NCBI GenBank assembly: GCA_029260635.1
Contig: JAJDCW010000243.1
Coordinates: forward strand, 1 to 39,118
Source: Phycisphaeraceae bacterium
GTDB taxonomy: Bacteria; Planctomycetota; Phycisphaerae; Phycisphaerales; Phycisphaeraceae
Reading direction: 5' to 3'
Length of the DNA stretch: 39,118 nt
The notes under the pieces were generated by a model that had not been told where the DNA came from, did not search any database, and worked only from the letters and a program-made list of their open reading frames with translations. Shown here in pieces: positions 7,433 through 15,750 of this stretch. Each line of letters opens with the position of its first letter. Position 1 is the stretch's first letter. Both the position numbers and the translations under genes were made by a program.

Positions 7433-8890
7433 TCAGGCCCTGGACTGGTTACGGGCGTGGAAACGCCGGTGCGAGTCTTTGTAGATATCCAGCATGACCT
7501 TGCCCTTGGTGTCCCAGTCGAATTGCTGGACAACCTTGTCGCGTCCGGCCTGGCCCATCTGTTTACGCAGGGCCGGAGACTTGGCGAGCTTGATCATGGC
7601 GTCGGCGAAGCCCCGGATGAAGTCCGTGCGTGAGCTGGGCTCCACCAGGAAGCCGCAGGTCTCGTCCAGGTAGTCCACCGGCCCACCCCATTGGGTGGCG
7701 ACGGCGGGGATCCCCATGGCCATGGCTTCCAGGACCACGGCCCCGCCACACTCCAACAGGCTAGAGAGCACCAGGGCGTCGGCATTCCCCAGGCGGGCGG
7801 CGCACTGATTCTGGGTGAGCCAGCCCTTGAAATGCACGGCACAATTATCCGGCAGATCAAGCGCTTTCGCCTGGGCCTCCAGGGCGGCGCGGTCGTCCCC
7901 GTCGCCGATGATCTCAAGGACGGCGGGGGTCTCTCTTACAACCCTCTGGAACGCTTCTAGCAGCAGGTCGATGGCCTTCCAGTCCACGAGCCTGCCGAGG
8001 TAGACGAACCGCGCGGGGCGGTCGGGGTCGTCCCGGTCGTCCGGGCGCTCCGGGCTCTGCCAGACGGACAGGTCCACGCCGTTCTCGACCAGTTCGTAGA
8101 CATCCCCACGCAGGCACGAGGGCAACGCGAGGTTGGTACGCTGGTTGGCGACCAGCAGCGTCTGCGCCTGCCGCTTGCCAGGGATCAGGCGGTTAAGCAT
8201 GTTGGCGAAGAGCCTGCCGCACCACATACCCAGGTCGACGGTGCGCGACTGCATCTGCCGGAACGGCTCGGGGTAATCCATCCCGCCGTTCATCGGGCCG
8301 ATCACCAGCGGGACGCCCAGGCCAAACAGGGCGGAAGGTTCGCGTGGCGAGACCGAGGTGGGCTGATGGACTAGGTCGATCTTGTGCTGCTTAATTGATT
8401 TAATGACGCAGCGGCGCTGCTTGAGCTGGGTGACCATCCGAAGCAGCAGGCCGAAGGTGAAGTGGCCCAGTCGGCCGGGGATGGCTTTTCGGCAACGCCA
8501 GATCGCACGGTCAACGCGCGTGTTCTCGATGTAGTCGATGCGGTCCTGCGCGTCGGGCAGGTATTCGACCAGCTCCTCGCGGCAGCGTTCGTGGACGACC
8601 AGCCGGCAGTAGATGCCCTGACTGAGTAAGAAGCGGAAGTAGTGCAGCGGGAGCGCCGCCTCACCGCCGAAACGAGAGGAAGCGCTGTCACAGGCGATGA
8701 GGATACGTAGCGGGCCGTCGTTGTCGGTCTGTTCGGGGGCGGCGGGGGGTTGGATGTCCGGGCGGTTGTCGCCACCGCCGGATTCGGTGGCGCAGTCTGC
8801 CCCGGGCTTAACCGGGCTGGCGGTCGTTTGCGAAGATGTTGAAACCCCTTGAACCACAGTCTCTATCCCCATCAGGTATTTACTTGGCAC
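7433..8890 (-). CDS. GT4 family glycosyltransferase
   Basis: This is a retaining GT-B glycosyltransferase. The C-terminal nucleotide-sugar domain shows RFVYLGRLVDWK near 293-305, VLEIIGDGDD near 327-336, and the E-x7-E region (LLECGGAVVLEAMAMG) near 375-390. The first 50 residues look disordered. The longest frame opens at a GTG at 8890; an ATG lies at codon 7 (8872), and neither has a strong Shine-Dalgarno sequence, so the start is uncertain by six codons. A TATAAT element sits about 90 nt upstream. The acceptor is unknown; context says EPS repeat-unit assembly. Confidence 0.88.
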   Translation of the reverse strand: MPSKYLMGIETVVQGVSTSSQTTASPVKPGADCATESGGGDNRPDIQPPAAPEQTDNDGPLRILIACDSASSRFGGEAALPLHYFRFLLSQGIYCRLVVHERCREELVEYLPDAQDRIDYIENTRVDRAIWRCRKAIPGRLGHFTFGLLLRMVTQLKQRRCVIKSIKQHKIDLVHQPTSVSPREPSALFGLGVPLVIGPMNGGMDYPEPFRQMQSRTVDLGMWCGRLFANMLNRLIPGKRQAQTLLVANQRTNLALPSCLRGDVYELVENGVDLSVWQSPERPDDRDDPDRPARFVYLGRLVDWKAIDLLLEAFQRVVRETPAVLEIIGDGDDRAALEAQAKALDLPDNCAVHFKGWLTQNQCAARLGNADALVLSSLLECGGAVVLEAMAMGIPAVATQWGGPVDYLDETCGFLVEPSSRTDFIRGFADAMIKLAKSPALRKQMGQAGRDKVVQQFDWDTKGKVMLDIYKDSHRRFHARNQSRA

Positions 8891-8980
8891 GCTCTGGATT
8901 ACTAGCGACGTATACGTAAGAACGCTAACGCCCCTTGTCTCAGTTTAACGCACCACCATGAAATTTACGGCGTGAAATCA

Positions 8981-8986
8981 ATTATA
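8981..8986 (-). promoter_or_regulatory. Candidate -10 box of the GT4 gene
   Basis: TATAAT reads on the minus strand about 90 nt before the GT4 start, in an AT-rich patch of an otherwise GC-rich region. No good -35 hexamer is found 16-18 nt upstream, so the call is tentative. Confidence 0.3.
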
Positions 8987-9043
8987 TTTTCGTCGGCACA
9001 ATCGTGCTCGTGATTCAGAGGCATTTGCTATGGCGGGCCTGGG

Positions 9044-10363
9044 CTATCGGACCCGTCGCAGGAAGGCCAGTGACAGGGCCAAACCCATGGCCAGGCTCGT
9101 AGGCTCGGGCACGATGCCGGAGATGGCGGGCGGGACGGGGGGTGACCCGGCGTTCCAATTGCTCAGGACGAGGTTCAGGTCGTCGATGCCGACGAAGCCG
9201 TCGTTGGTCAGGTCGCCCATGGTCTCGTCGCCGGGGGTGACGTTCATGTTCCAGTGGGCCAGGACGAAGTTGATGTCGTCCAGCCCGACGAACCCGTCGC
9301 CGTCGATATCCCCGAGCAGCAGGTCCAGGCCGGTGTTGAACCAGACCTGCGCCATGACAGCGTATCCCAGGTCGCCCGGGTGGATGACGTCGCCGGGCGC
9401 GAAGAGGTCGGTGTTCACGCTGTCGGTCCCCGCGCCGAAGGCGTTGTTGACCTCGTCGTAATTTAGCACCCAGTCGACCCAGTCGGACGCGTTGCCATTG
9501 AGTGTGTCGTCCTCGGGGCTGAGCAGGTCGTACACCTCCTGAGTGGTGGTGATGCCCAGCGACGTGCCGAAATCGTCCAGCAGGTGTTGGAGATTCAGTG
9601 AAGCCATGTCGATGCGGAACATGTCGACCATGCTGATCCGGCCGTCGTACTGAGACCGGTTGGTGATGACGTCGTCCAGGCCGTTGGCCCAGGTGCCGTT
9701 CGAGGGGCCGCCGTAGTTGTAGTCGAAGGTGGATTTCACACGGGCCTGGTGCTTGGTCAGTGCGCCGTAGGTCCCGCCGTGCGGGTTGGCCGCCAGGGGG
9801 TCGTCCGCCTTGGGGATGATGTATGCGAGGATGATGTCGTGGTCGCCGTCGGCGCCGATGTAGTGCGAGCTGCCGGGGTTGGTGGTGGTCAGCGCACGCA
9901 GCAGCCCGTCCAGCTCGGTGCCCGCCAGGTCGCCGTTGCCCCCGGCGGTGACGGTGTTGGTCCCGATGTGCAGGAGGATACGGTCGGGCGCTTCCCCCGC
10001 GGCATCGAGCGTGGGGAAGACGTTGTTGTCATTGAGTTTTTCACGCAGGCCGATGTCGGGATTGCCGAAGCCCCAGGCCTTGATCCCGGAAATCGCGTAG
10101 TGGTCCGGGTCGATGTCGGGTGTGCCGTCCTGCAGCGTGCCGACGAAATCGAACTGGGTGTTCGTCCCGTGCAGCAGGGCTTGCAGCGGCCCGCGGAAGC
10201 CGTTGCCGTTGGAAGAACCCAGCCCAAAGGTGATCGAGTCACCCAGCGGAAAGATGTTGACGGCGTGTGCGGGTGTGGCCAACGAGAAGGCCAGTATCCC
10301 GGCGGCGGTGAAGGTGCATGTTCTCACGATCGGCAAGCGAAATAAGAAAGTAAAAATAACCAT
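9044..10363 (-). CDS. Secreted SGNH/GDSL hydrolase with dockerin-type repeats and PEP-CTERM tail
   Basis: The 439-residue product begins with a signal peptide (cleavage likely after ATPAHA, about residue 34). It has the SGNH blocks: GDSIT (41-45, catalytic Ser), LLHIGTNT (block III, Asn kept but the usual Asp replaced by Thr), and DVIHPGDLGY (block V, D-x-x-H). Residues about 353-412 hold two dockerin-type loops (DIDGDGFVGLDD and DLTNDGFVGIDD, each followed by a VL-x-x-WN helix). The end is a PEP-CTERM signal: VPEPTS, a hydrophobic helix, then RR. The fold suggests an esterase or deacetylase, perhaps removing acyl groups from the EPS, retained at the surface by an exosortase-type system (inference). 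GGGAG directly abuts the ATG at 10363; a GTG at codon 13 would also give a normal signal peptide. Confidence 0.9.
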   Translation of the reverse strand: MVIFTFLFRLPIVRTCTFTAAGILAFSLATPAHAVNIFPLGDSITFGLGSSNGNGFRGPLQALLHGTNTQFDFVGTLQDGTPDIDPDHYAISGIKAWGFGNPDIGLREKLNDNNVFPTLDAAGEAPDRILLHIGTNTVTAGGNGDLAGTELDGLLRALTTTNPGSSHYIGADGDHDIILAYIIPKADDPLAANPHGGTYGALTKHQARVKSTFDYNYGGPSNGTWANGLDDVITNRSQYDGRISMVDMFRIDMASLNLQHLLDDFGTSLGITTTQEVYDLLSPEDDTLNGNASDWVDWVLNYDEVNNAFGAGTDSVNTDLFAPGDVIHPGDLGYAVMAQVWFNTGLDLLLGDIDGDGFVGLDDINFVLAHWNMNVTPGDETMGDLTNDGFVGIDDLNLVLSNWNAGSPPVPPAISGIVPEPTSLAMGLALSLAFLRRVR

Positions 10364-10376
10364 CTCCCAGTGAATC

Positions 10377-11222
10377 CTATGATTTAGCAGTTACCAGTGT
10401 TTGTTGTTGTGTAGCGCCTTGCTGTCCGCCTGTTTTCTTGGGCGTTGCGGGCATCGCGAGGAAGTTAAACGCGGCGAACGGGTAGGTGTGCGCCTTGTCG
10501 AAGCGGCCCCAATCGGTCGGGCCTTGCCCGGCGAGGTAGTCCTTGAAGAAGTAGATGTCGTAACCCATCTCTTCGGTGAGCAGGTCGTAGATGTCCCGGT
10601 TGGTCATACCAAAGGATTTGGCCCCGTCCGGGGCGCTCTCGAAAATGATGCCGGGGCGGTGCCTGGCGATCAGTTCCCGGCCGCCACGCAGCGCCATGGC
10701 CTCGGCACCCTCGACATCGATCTTGATGAAATCGATCTTAACGTCTTCGGGGATCGTGTCGTCCAGCTTCACGCACTGAACCGTCAGCTCTTCCCACTGA
10801 TCGTCGGGGCGTTGCTGGGCTTTGACCAGCCCGCTGAAGCCGGGATTGGTGATGTTCTGCGAGAAAGTCACCTCGCCCTTGCTGTCGCTTAGAGCGACCT
10901 GGAACACCTTGGCCTTGGGAAACTTGTTTGTGATCCACTTGGCTTTGGTCGGGACCGGCTCGAACGCGTAGTGCTGACCCCCGGGGGCGAGGCTTGTCAG
11001 CTCGGCGAGGACAGAACCGATGTGGCTGCCGATGTCGATGCAGTTGGAGTCCGGGGAGATCAGCTTCGCCATGATTTGATGGGCGCGTTTCTCTTCCAGA
11101 TAGATATCTTCCAACTCAGGGTGTTTACGGCGTTTGGGTGCCTGCGCAATCCACCTCAAGGCCTGTGCCGGCTTCTGCACAGGAGTTCCAACCAGTAGAT
11201 GTTTGAGATATAGCCAGTTCAC
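10377..11222 (-). CDS. FkbM family methyltransferase
   Basis: This is a SAM-dependent O-methyltransferase of 281 residues. It shows NCIDIGSHIG near 59-68 (motif I, SAM binding), YAFEPVP near 86-92, and the FkbM hallmark FIKIDVEGAE near 162-171. Members methylate hydroxyls of sugars or other small molecules, so a methylated EPS sugar is plausible. The start is GTG at 11222, supported by GAGG 8 nt upstream. It is followed 13 nt later by the SGNH hydrolase gene, so the two are probably co-transcribed from the AT-rich gap upstream. Confidence 0.9.
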   Translation of the reverse strand: MNWLYLKHLLVGTPVQKPAQALRWIAQAPKRRKHPELEDIYLEEKRAHQIMAKLISPDSNCIDIGSHIGSVLAELTSLAPGGQHYAFEPVPTKAKWITNKFPKAKVFQVALSDSKGEVTFSQNITNPGFSGLVKAQQRPDDQWEELTVQCVKLDDTIPEDVKIDFIKIDVEGAEAMALRGGRELIARHRPGIIFESAPDGAKSFGMTNRDIYDLLTEEMGYDIYFFKDYLAGQGPTDWGRFDKAHTYPFAAFNFLAMPATPKKTGGQQGATQQQTLVTAKS

Positions 11223-11230
11223 CCGCGTTG

Positions 11231-11234
11231 CCTC
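11231..11234 (-). promoter_or_regulatory. Shine-Dalgarno deciding the GTG start of the FkbM gene
   Basis: GAGG lies 8 nt before the GTG at 11222 and fixes that non-ATG start. Confidence 0.6.
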
Positions 11235-11457
11235 AAGTTAAGCCCTGTGCCTCTGTGGCGTCATCCCGTCGAATAACCCGTGGGGAAAGCCAGGGGGCCC
11301 CCAATAACGATAGCGACCCAGTCAGAGTCCCTCGTGCTCGCTCCTTGTGTCTTCTCGGCCCTGATGCCTCGGTATAGATGGTTCCGGGGCGCGGTCTTCG
11401 ACAAACCTAAAAGAATACCTCTCCATTAGGAAATCAGCCCGAGATACAATCAGACGA

Positions 11458-11479
11458 TATCATATCTTATCTTATGATA
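11458..11479. repeat. AT-rich inverted repeat TATCATA-N8-TATGATA
   Basis: Two perfect 7 bp arms (11458-11464 and 11473-11479) flank an 8 nt spacer, about 236 bp upstream of the FkbM start. The low GC content argues against a terminator and suits an operator. Confidence 0.4.
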
Positions 11480-11616
11480 CCGGCGAAATAAAGCGTATTT
11501 TACGGCAAAATTGATATCTCGAGGTTTTTGGGGCGTTACAACCGTTGGCGCTGGTAGAACCCGATCTGCCGGGCCGTAACCGGGTATCGCGGCGATTAAA
11601 GCTCGATTCTTGGCGG

Positions 11617-13344
11617 CTATTCCGTCCGCAAGCCTCTGCGGTGGTAGGCCTGCCTGGCCTGGCTTAGCTGGTCTTCGATCTGGCCCTGCGACCATCCAAG
11701 CTCCTTAGCCATGACGTCGGTGAAACGGCGTAGAACCGGCTCTCCGGGCCATCCACGCAGCCCGACGTCGGTGCGTTGAAACAGGACATCCACAAGTGTC
11801 AACGCCATCTCATGGCGGACCGCGTAGACGATCTGTGCGAGGACCGTCGTCCGGTTATCGGACACCGGTTCGCGCAGGTGCGGTTCGTGATCCGCGAGGT
11901 TGAGGATGTGCCCGTAAGCCAGGCCGTAGGCGTCGAATAGCTCGGTCTTCAGTTGCTCGCCGGCCCAGTCGGGGCGGTCGGCATTGGCCCGGTGGAGCTC
12001 ATTAGTGGGGTCCGTTTTGGGTGCGCCATACAGCAGTGTGGTTGATGTCTGACACAGCGTTGACGGTGTGCCGAGTTTTTCAGTGGCGAGGGTGACGGCC
12101 TTCTCTGCGACATCACGGGCCGTGGTCCACTTGACGCCCAGGACGGTGACCAGCCCGTCGAGTTGTTCGGATTGCGCGTGGTCGATCAGGCGGTATCGCT
12201 TCGAGGCAACGGGTTCAGCGCCGCCCGCCCCCGGCGCTTTGGGTTGCAGACCCATGAACGTGAAACGCACGTCTTCGTAAGTCAGCCCGGCTACGGGGTA
12301 GGCCTGATTGAACTCATCGATGAACCCGCGGACCTCGTCGGGGCTGACGGTGAGGTCGTTGGGATCACCGGTGTAGTCGTTGTAGAACGTGCCGACCAGG
12401 GAGTGGTTACGCCAAGACGTGACGAAGAGGTTGCGGAAGCCCTTGCCGACCAGTTCCTTGTTGTCTTTGTGTTCTTTGCGCGAGGGCACGGCCAGGCCCA
12501 TCCCATCGAAAAGGTCTCTGGTGACCAGCGCCACAGCGCGGATGAGCTCGAAGTTATCAGGTCCCGTTGATTGATCGGCTGCGTGCATCTTGGCGGTGTT
12601 TTTTGTCCACGGGCCGGCACAGCCGAGGGTGAGTTTGGCGCGGACTTTGATCGTCTTGCCGGTGAGTTGATCGACAGCGCAGACTCCGGTGACGCGGTTG
12701 CCTTCGCGGTTGATCTGTGTGACGCGCAAATGATTCGCCACGTGAGCGCCCGCCGCGACCGCGGACTGGACCACGGCGAGGGCGAGGCGTTCGGAGTTGT
12801 TGACCTGAGCATCGTAAAAAATCGCCCCGCCGGTCAATCCGCCGGGCTCGATCCCGGGCGCCATCGTCAGGCAGTCGGCTGTGTTAATGAGCCGGCCGTT
12901 CGGGAGTTGGCGGTCTTTGCTAAGTCCTTTGTTGCGGTCGGCACTTATCAGGTCATTGAGCTTCATCGCGGTGAACATCGCGGGCCTGCCGCGCATGCCC
13001 AGGCCGTAGGTCGGGACCAGGAAGGGCATGGGCTGCACGAGGTGGCCGGCGACGCGCAGGAGCGTGCTGCGTTCGCGGATGGACTCGCGCATGCGTTTGA
13101 GGTCGCCGTGCTGGAGATACCGCAGCCCGCCGTGGACGACGCGCTGGCTGTTGGCGCTGGTGCCGGAGCCGAAGTCATTCTGTTCGATGAGCGCGACTTT
13201 CAGGCCGCGTTGCGCCGCGTCGAGCGTGGCCCACACGCCATAGATTCCGCCCCCAACTACCACAAGGTCGAACTCGGTTGACGCGAGGGCTTGCAGGTCG
13301 CGCGTCAGGGTGGGGGTCGCGGGTTCGTCTGGTGTCTTGGGCAT
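11617..13344 (-). CDS. GlpD-like FAD-dependent glycerol-3-phosphate dehydrogenase
   Basis: The family oxidises sn-glycerol 3-phosphate to dihydroxyacetone phosphate with FAD and passes electrons to quinones at the membrane. From the ATG at 13344 the protein has 575 residues, the usual size. It shows the dinucleotide motif VVVGGGIYG, then IEQNDFGSGTS, VVHGGLRYL, a GGLTGGAIFYDAQ block, and GVKWTTARDVAE in the C-terminal half, all GlpA/GlpD marks. A GTG four codons earlier is possible, but GGGA lies 6 nt before the ATG. It is the last gene of the long EPS operon, 57 nt after the DPM1-like GT2. Its role there is unclear; it may handle a glycerol-phosphate decoration or be a housekeeping gene carried along. 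Confidence 0.85.
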   Translation of the reverse strand: MPKTPDEPATPTLTRDLQALASTEFDLVVVGGGIYGVWATLDAAQRGLKVALIEQNDFGSGTSANSQRVVHGGLRYLQHGDLKRMRESIRERSTLLRVAGHLVQPMPFLVPTYGLGMRGRPAMFTAMKLNDLISADRNKGLSKDRQLPNGRLINTADCLTMAPGIEPGGLTGGAIFYDAQVNNSERLALAVVQSAVAAGAHVANHLRVTQINREGNRVTGVCAVDQLTGKTIKVRAKLTLGCAGPWTKNTAKMHAADQSTGPDNFELIRAVALVTRDLFDGMGLAVPSRKEHKDNKELVGKGFRNLFVTSWRNHSLVGTFYNDYTGDPNDLTVSPDEVRGFIDEFNQAYPVAGLTYEDVRFTFMGLQPKAPGAGGAEPVASKRYRLIDHAQSEQLDGLVTVLGVKWTTARDVAEKAVTLATEKLGTPSTLCQTSTTLLYGAPKTDPTNELHRANADRPDWAGEQLKTELFDAYGLAYGHILNLADHEPHLREPVSDNRTTVLAQIVYAVRHEMALTLVDVLFQRTDVGLRGWPGEPVLRRFTDVMAKELGWSQGQIEDQLSQARQAYHRRGLRTE

Positions 13345-13350
13345 GGTCGG

Positions 13351-13354
13351 TCCC
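13351..13354 (-). promoter_or_regulatory. Shine-Dalgarno favouring the ATG at 13344
   Basis: GGGA lies 6 nt before the ATG and so favours it over the GTG at 13356. Confidence 0.45.
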
Positions 13355-13401
13355 ACGTCCGGGAGGCCGTGGGTTTTGGGCCGTGGGTAAATCCGACGTC
13401 G

Positions 13402-14487
13402 TTACGCGGCGTTGGTCTCGTCGGGGAGCGAGCCATTGTAGGTGTGGCGCACCTTGTAGGGCTTGCGATCCTGACTCTCGTGATAGACCCGTGACATCAA
13501 CTCCGCGAGGATGCCGATCATCAGGAAGATAACGCTCATCAGGAAGGTCATCATCGCGAAGAGGACCAGGACGTTGTCGTTGAGCATGACGGGCATGCCG
13601 TGCTCGGTCAGGATATTGTACTTCTGAAGGATGGCCCAGAAAAGCGACACGAAGGAGACCACCATCGCCATCATCGCGACCTTGCCGAAGAAGTAGATCG
13701 GTTTGGCGAGGTAATCGCCCAGGAACTTGACGGTCAGCAGGTCCAGCAGCACCTTGACGGTGCGCTTCAGCCCGTACTTGCTGACCCCTGCGGTGCGTGG
13801 GCGGTGGTTGACGACCTGCTCGGTGATGCGTGCGCCGCGCCACTTGCAGATAGCTGGGAGGAAGCGGTGCATCTCGCCGTAGAGCCGGACATCCTTGACA
13901 ACCTCGCGGCGGTAGGCCTTCATCGAGCAGCCGAAGTCGTGGATCTCGGTCGTCCAGGTGAGCCGTTTGATCAAGCGGTTGGCCATGATCGATGGCAGAC
14001 GACGGCTCATCAGCTTGTCCTGACGATTCTTGCGCCAGCCGCTGACGATGTCCCAGCCGGGCTTCTCGTCGAGCTTGGCGACCAGCGCGGGGATGTCGTG
14101 CGGGTCGTTCTGCATGTCGCCGTCCATCGGGACGATGACGTTGCCCTTGGCGTAGTCGATGCCGGCGGCGGTCGAGGCGGTCTGCCCGAAGTTTTTGGTG
14201 AACTGAAGCAGCGTGACGCGCGGGTCGTGTTCGGCAACCTCGCGGAGCCGGTCGATGGTCTTATCGCTGCTCCCGTCGTCGATGAAAATGACTTCGTATT
14301 TCAGCTTCTCGGCGTCGATGACCTCGGCGATCTCGCGGTACAGCGGCTGGACGTTGTCCTCCTCGTTGTACAGCGGGATGATGATAGAGACATCCATAGT
14401 GCTGTCGCTCTTTGTAATCTGCTGCATCATCGCCATAGTCCCCACAATATCCATTGAATCTAATCGCGCCATAGAAGTATTGATCAT
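13402..14487 (-). CDS. GT2 family glycosyltransferase, DPM1/GtrB-like, with two C-terminal helices
   Basis: This is an inverting GT-A enzyme. After a Met-rich leader the catalytic domain opens with MDVSIIIPLYNEEDN (Met 31), followed by FIDDGSSD, FTKNFGQTAS and the metal-binding region PMDGDMQNDP near 117-126. Two hydrophobic helices lie near 256-277 and 296-320. This is the pattern of DPM1/GtrB enzymes, which charge polyprenyl phosphate with one sugar for later periplasmic transfer. The GT39 protein encoded in this window is a plausible user of that product. The gene starts 9 nt after the upstream GT2. The ATG at 14397 (codon 31) is a realistic alternative start. Confidence 0.88.
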   Translation of the reverse strand: MINTSMARLDSMDIVGTMAMMQQITKSDSTMDVSIIIPLYNEEDNVQPLYREIAEVIDAEKLKYEVIFIDDGSSDKTIDRLREVAEHDPRVTLLQFTKNFGQTASTAAGIDYAKGNVIVPMDGDMQNDPHDIPALVAKLDEKPGWDIVSGWRKNRQDKLMSRRLPSIMANRLIKRLTWTTEIHDFGCSMKAYRREVVKDVRLYGEMHRFLPAICKWRGARITEQVVNHRPRTAGVSKYGLKRTVKVLLDLLTVKFLGDYLAKPIYFFGKVAMMAMVVSFVSLFWAILQKYNILTEHGMPVMLNDNVLVLFAMMTFLMSVIFLMIGILAELMSRVYHESQDRKPYKVRHTYNGSLPDETNAA

Positions 14488-14496
14488 CGACCGTCT

Positions 14497-15735
14497 TTAT
14501 GGGTCACTTGTGCCGTTATCCGGGCTGGCGGCGATTCCGGCGTTTGTTTCGGCGGCATCACGTCCGGTACGGACCCAGTCTTTTTCACGTCCGAGTACGA
14601 ACTTCAGGTAGATCGGCAACTTCCAGAGAATGTACCCGGGGATGGCCAGGGCCGCACTCATCGGCAGGGAAGCCCGCGCGTAGCGGGCCCAGGCGAGGAT
14701 CAGGGCGATACCGGCCAGCGCCAGCGAGCAAGCGGCGAGAGCCGCCGGGCCATAATCGTTCAGCCACCATCCGATAACCGATGTCGCGGCGAGCGTGGCG
14801 AGGGCGGCCATAACCAGCAGCGATAACGGCGGCACCGCCAGGTCGATCGCGACGGCGATCAGCGAGGGTCGCAGCTTGACGACACCTTTGATGAGCAGGG
14901 CGGGTGTCTTGGTTAGCAGCGTCGACAGGTAGCCGTGCTCCCAGCGGGTGCGTTGGGTGACGGCGTCGACGCCGGCCGACGGCAGCGCGCCGGTGATGCG
15001 AGCGGCGTCGCATAGGATCGGGCCGTGACCCTGCTCGGCGAGCTCTAGGCCCAGCGCCAGGTCTTCGACGATGTTGCCGGTGGCGAGGTTGGCGTTCTTG
15101 ATCAGGTCGTAGGGAAACGCCATGCCAGAGCCGGTCAGCGGGATGGGCAGATTCAGCAGGTCCATCCCGCGCGGGCGCGCCTGGTTCTTCACCATAAAGG
15201 CGAACGCCGAGACGACGGCCTTGGTGTTCTTTGTATCCGGCGGGTGCAGCAGGTAGACGCCCTGAACCGGGCGCCGGGTGTGTTGCGCGGTCTTGGCGAG
15301 GTCGGTCAGGGTGGTCGGTGTCACGGTGCAGTCGGCGTCGACGATGATGACCACGTCGGGCGGTGAGCTTTCCATCGACGCCAGGCCGGCGGCGAGCGCG
15401 AAGCCCTTGCCGCGGTTGACGGTATCGTGGCGTTCTATGACCGTTGCGCCGTGGTCTCTTGCGATGCTCGCGGTCTGATCGGAGCAGTTGTCGGCGACGA
15501 CGATGACCTTGCCCCCTTCGGGGAGGGCGTTGTTGAGCGAGTCGAGTGTCGCGGGGATGACGTTCTCTTCGTTATGGGCCGGGACGAGGACGGCGACGCA
15601 GGGCGTGTTGGTATCACTACCAGATCGCCGTTTTGCGGGGAGCAGGCCGAGCAGGCACTGGATAAACAACACGAGCATCGGTGCGGCGACCACCGAGGCG
15701 AGTATCCACAGCAGGATGTGTAGCGTAAATGTCAA
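14497..15735 (-). CDS. Membrane GT2 glycosyltransferase (cellulose synthase/hyaluronan synthase-like)
   Basis: The 412 residues comprise an N-terminal helix (about 5-30), a GT-A domain opening with VAVLVPAHNEE, and three or four C-terminal helices (about 285-385). The catalytic residues of the processive-type GT2 group are visible: IVDADCT near 127-133, VEDLALG near 220, and QRTRW near 259-263 (the QxxRW motif). It could add several residues in a row or a single one; sequence alone does not decide. The start is TTG at 15735 with AGGA 6 nt upstream. It is placed between a GT4 (15 nt gap) and the DPM1-like GT2 (9 nt gap). Confidence 0.87.
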   Translation of the reverse strand: MTFTLHILLWILASVVAAPMLVLFIQCLLGLLPAKRRSGSDTNTPCVAVLVPAHNEENVIPATLDSLNNALPEGGKVIVVADNCSDQTASIARDHGATVIERHDTVNRGKGFALAAGLASMESSPPDVVIIVDADCTVTPTTLTDLAKTAQHTRRPVQGVYLLHPPDTKNTKAVVSAFAFMVKNQARPRGMDLLNLPIPLTGSGMAFPYDLIKNANLATGNIVEDLALGLELAEQGHGPILCDAARITGALPSAGVDAVTQRTRWEHGYLSTLLTKTPALLIKGVVKLRPSLIAVAIDLAVPPLSLLVMAALATLAATSVIGWWLNDYGPAALAACSLALAGIALILAWARYARASLPMSAALAIPGYILWKLPIYLKFVLGREKDWVRTGRDAAETNAGIAASPDNGTSDP

Positions 15736-15741
15736 CGGGGT

Positions 15742-15745
15742 TCCT
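15742..15745 (-). promoter_or_regulatory. Shine-Dalgarno deciding the TTG start of the membrane GT2
   Basis: AGGA lies 6 nt before the TTG at 15735. No ATG lies near the start of this reading frame. Confidence 0.5.
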
Positions 15746-15750
15746 GAACG

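Larger units (their letters stand above)
11223..11616. other. Non-coding gap, AT-rich, upstream of the FkbM gene
   Basis: There is no believable gene in these 394 bp. The part from about 11450 to 11520 is much richer in A+T than its surroundings and includes the inverted repeat at 11458-11479. A GGGGGCCCCC palindrome lies at 11293-11302. The gap separates the end of the long operon from the FkbM gene and probably carries a promoter, but no clean -35/-10 pair could be picked. Confidence 0.5.

Noticed and set aside
11293-11302. GGGGGCCCCC palindrome as a terminator
   Set aside because: There is no loop and no T-run, so it cannot form a normal intrinsic terminator hairpin.
11450-11695. 81-residue minus-strand frame in the AT-rich gap
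   Set aside because: It overlaps the end of the GlpD-like gene out of frame and has no Shine-Dalgarno or conserved-looking sequence.
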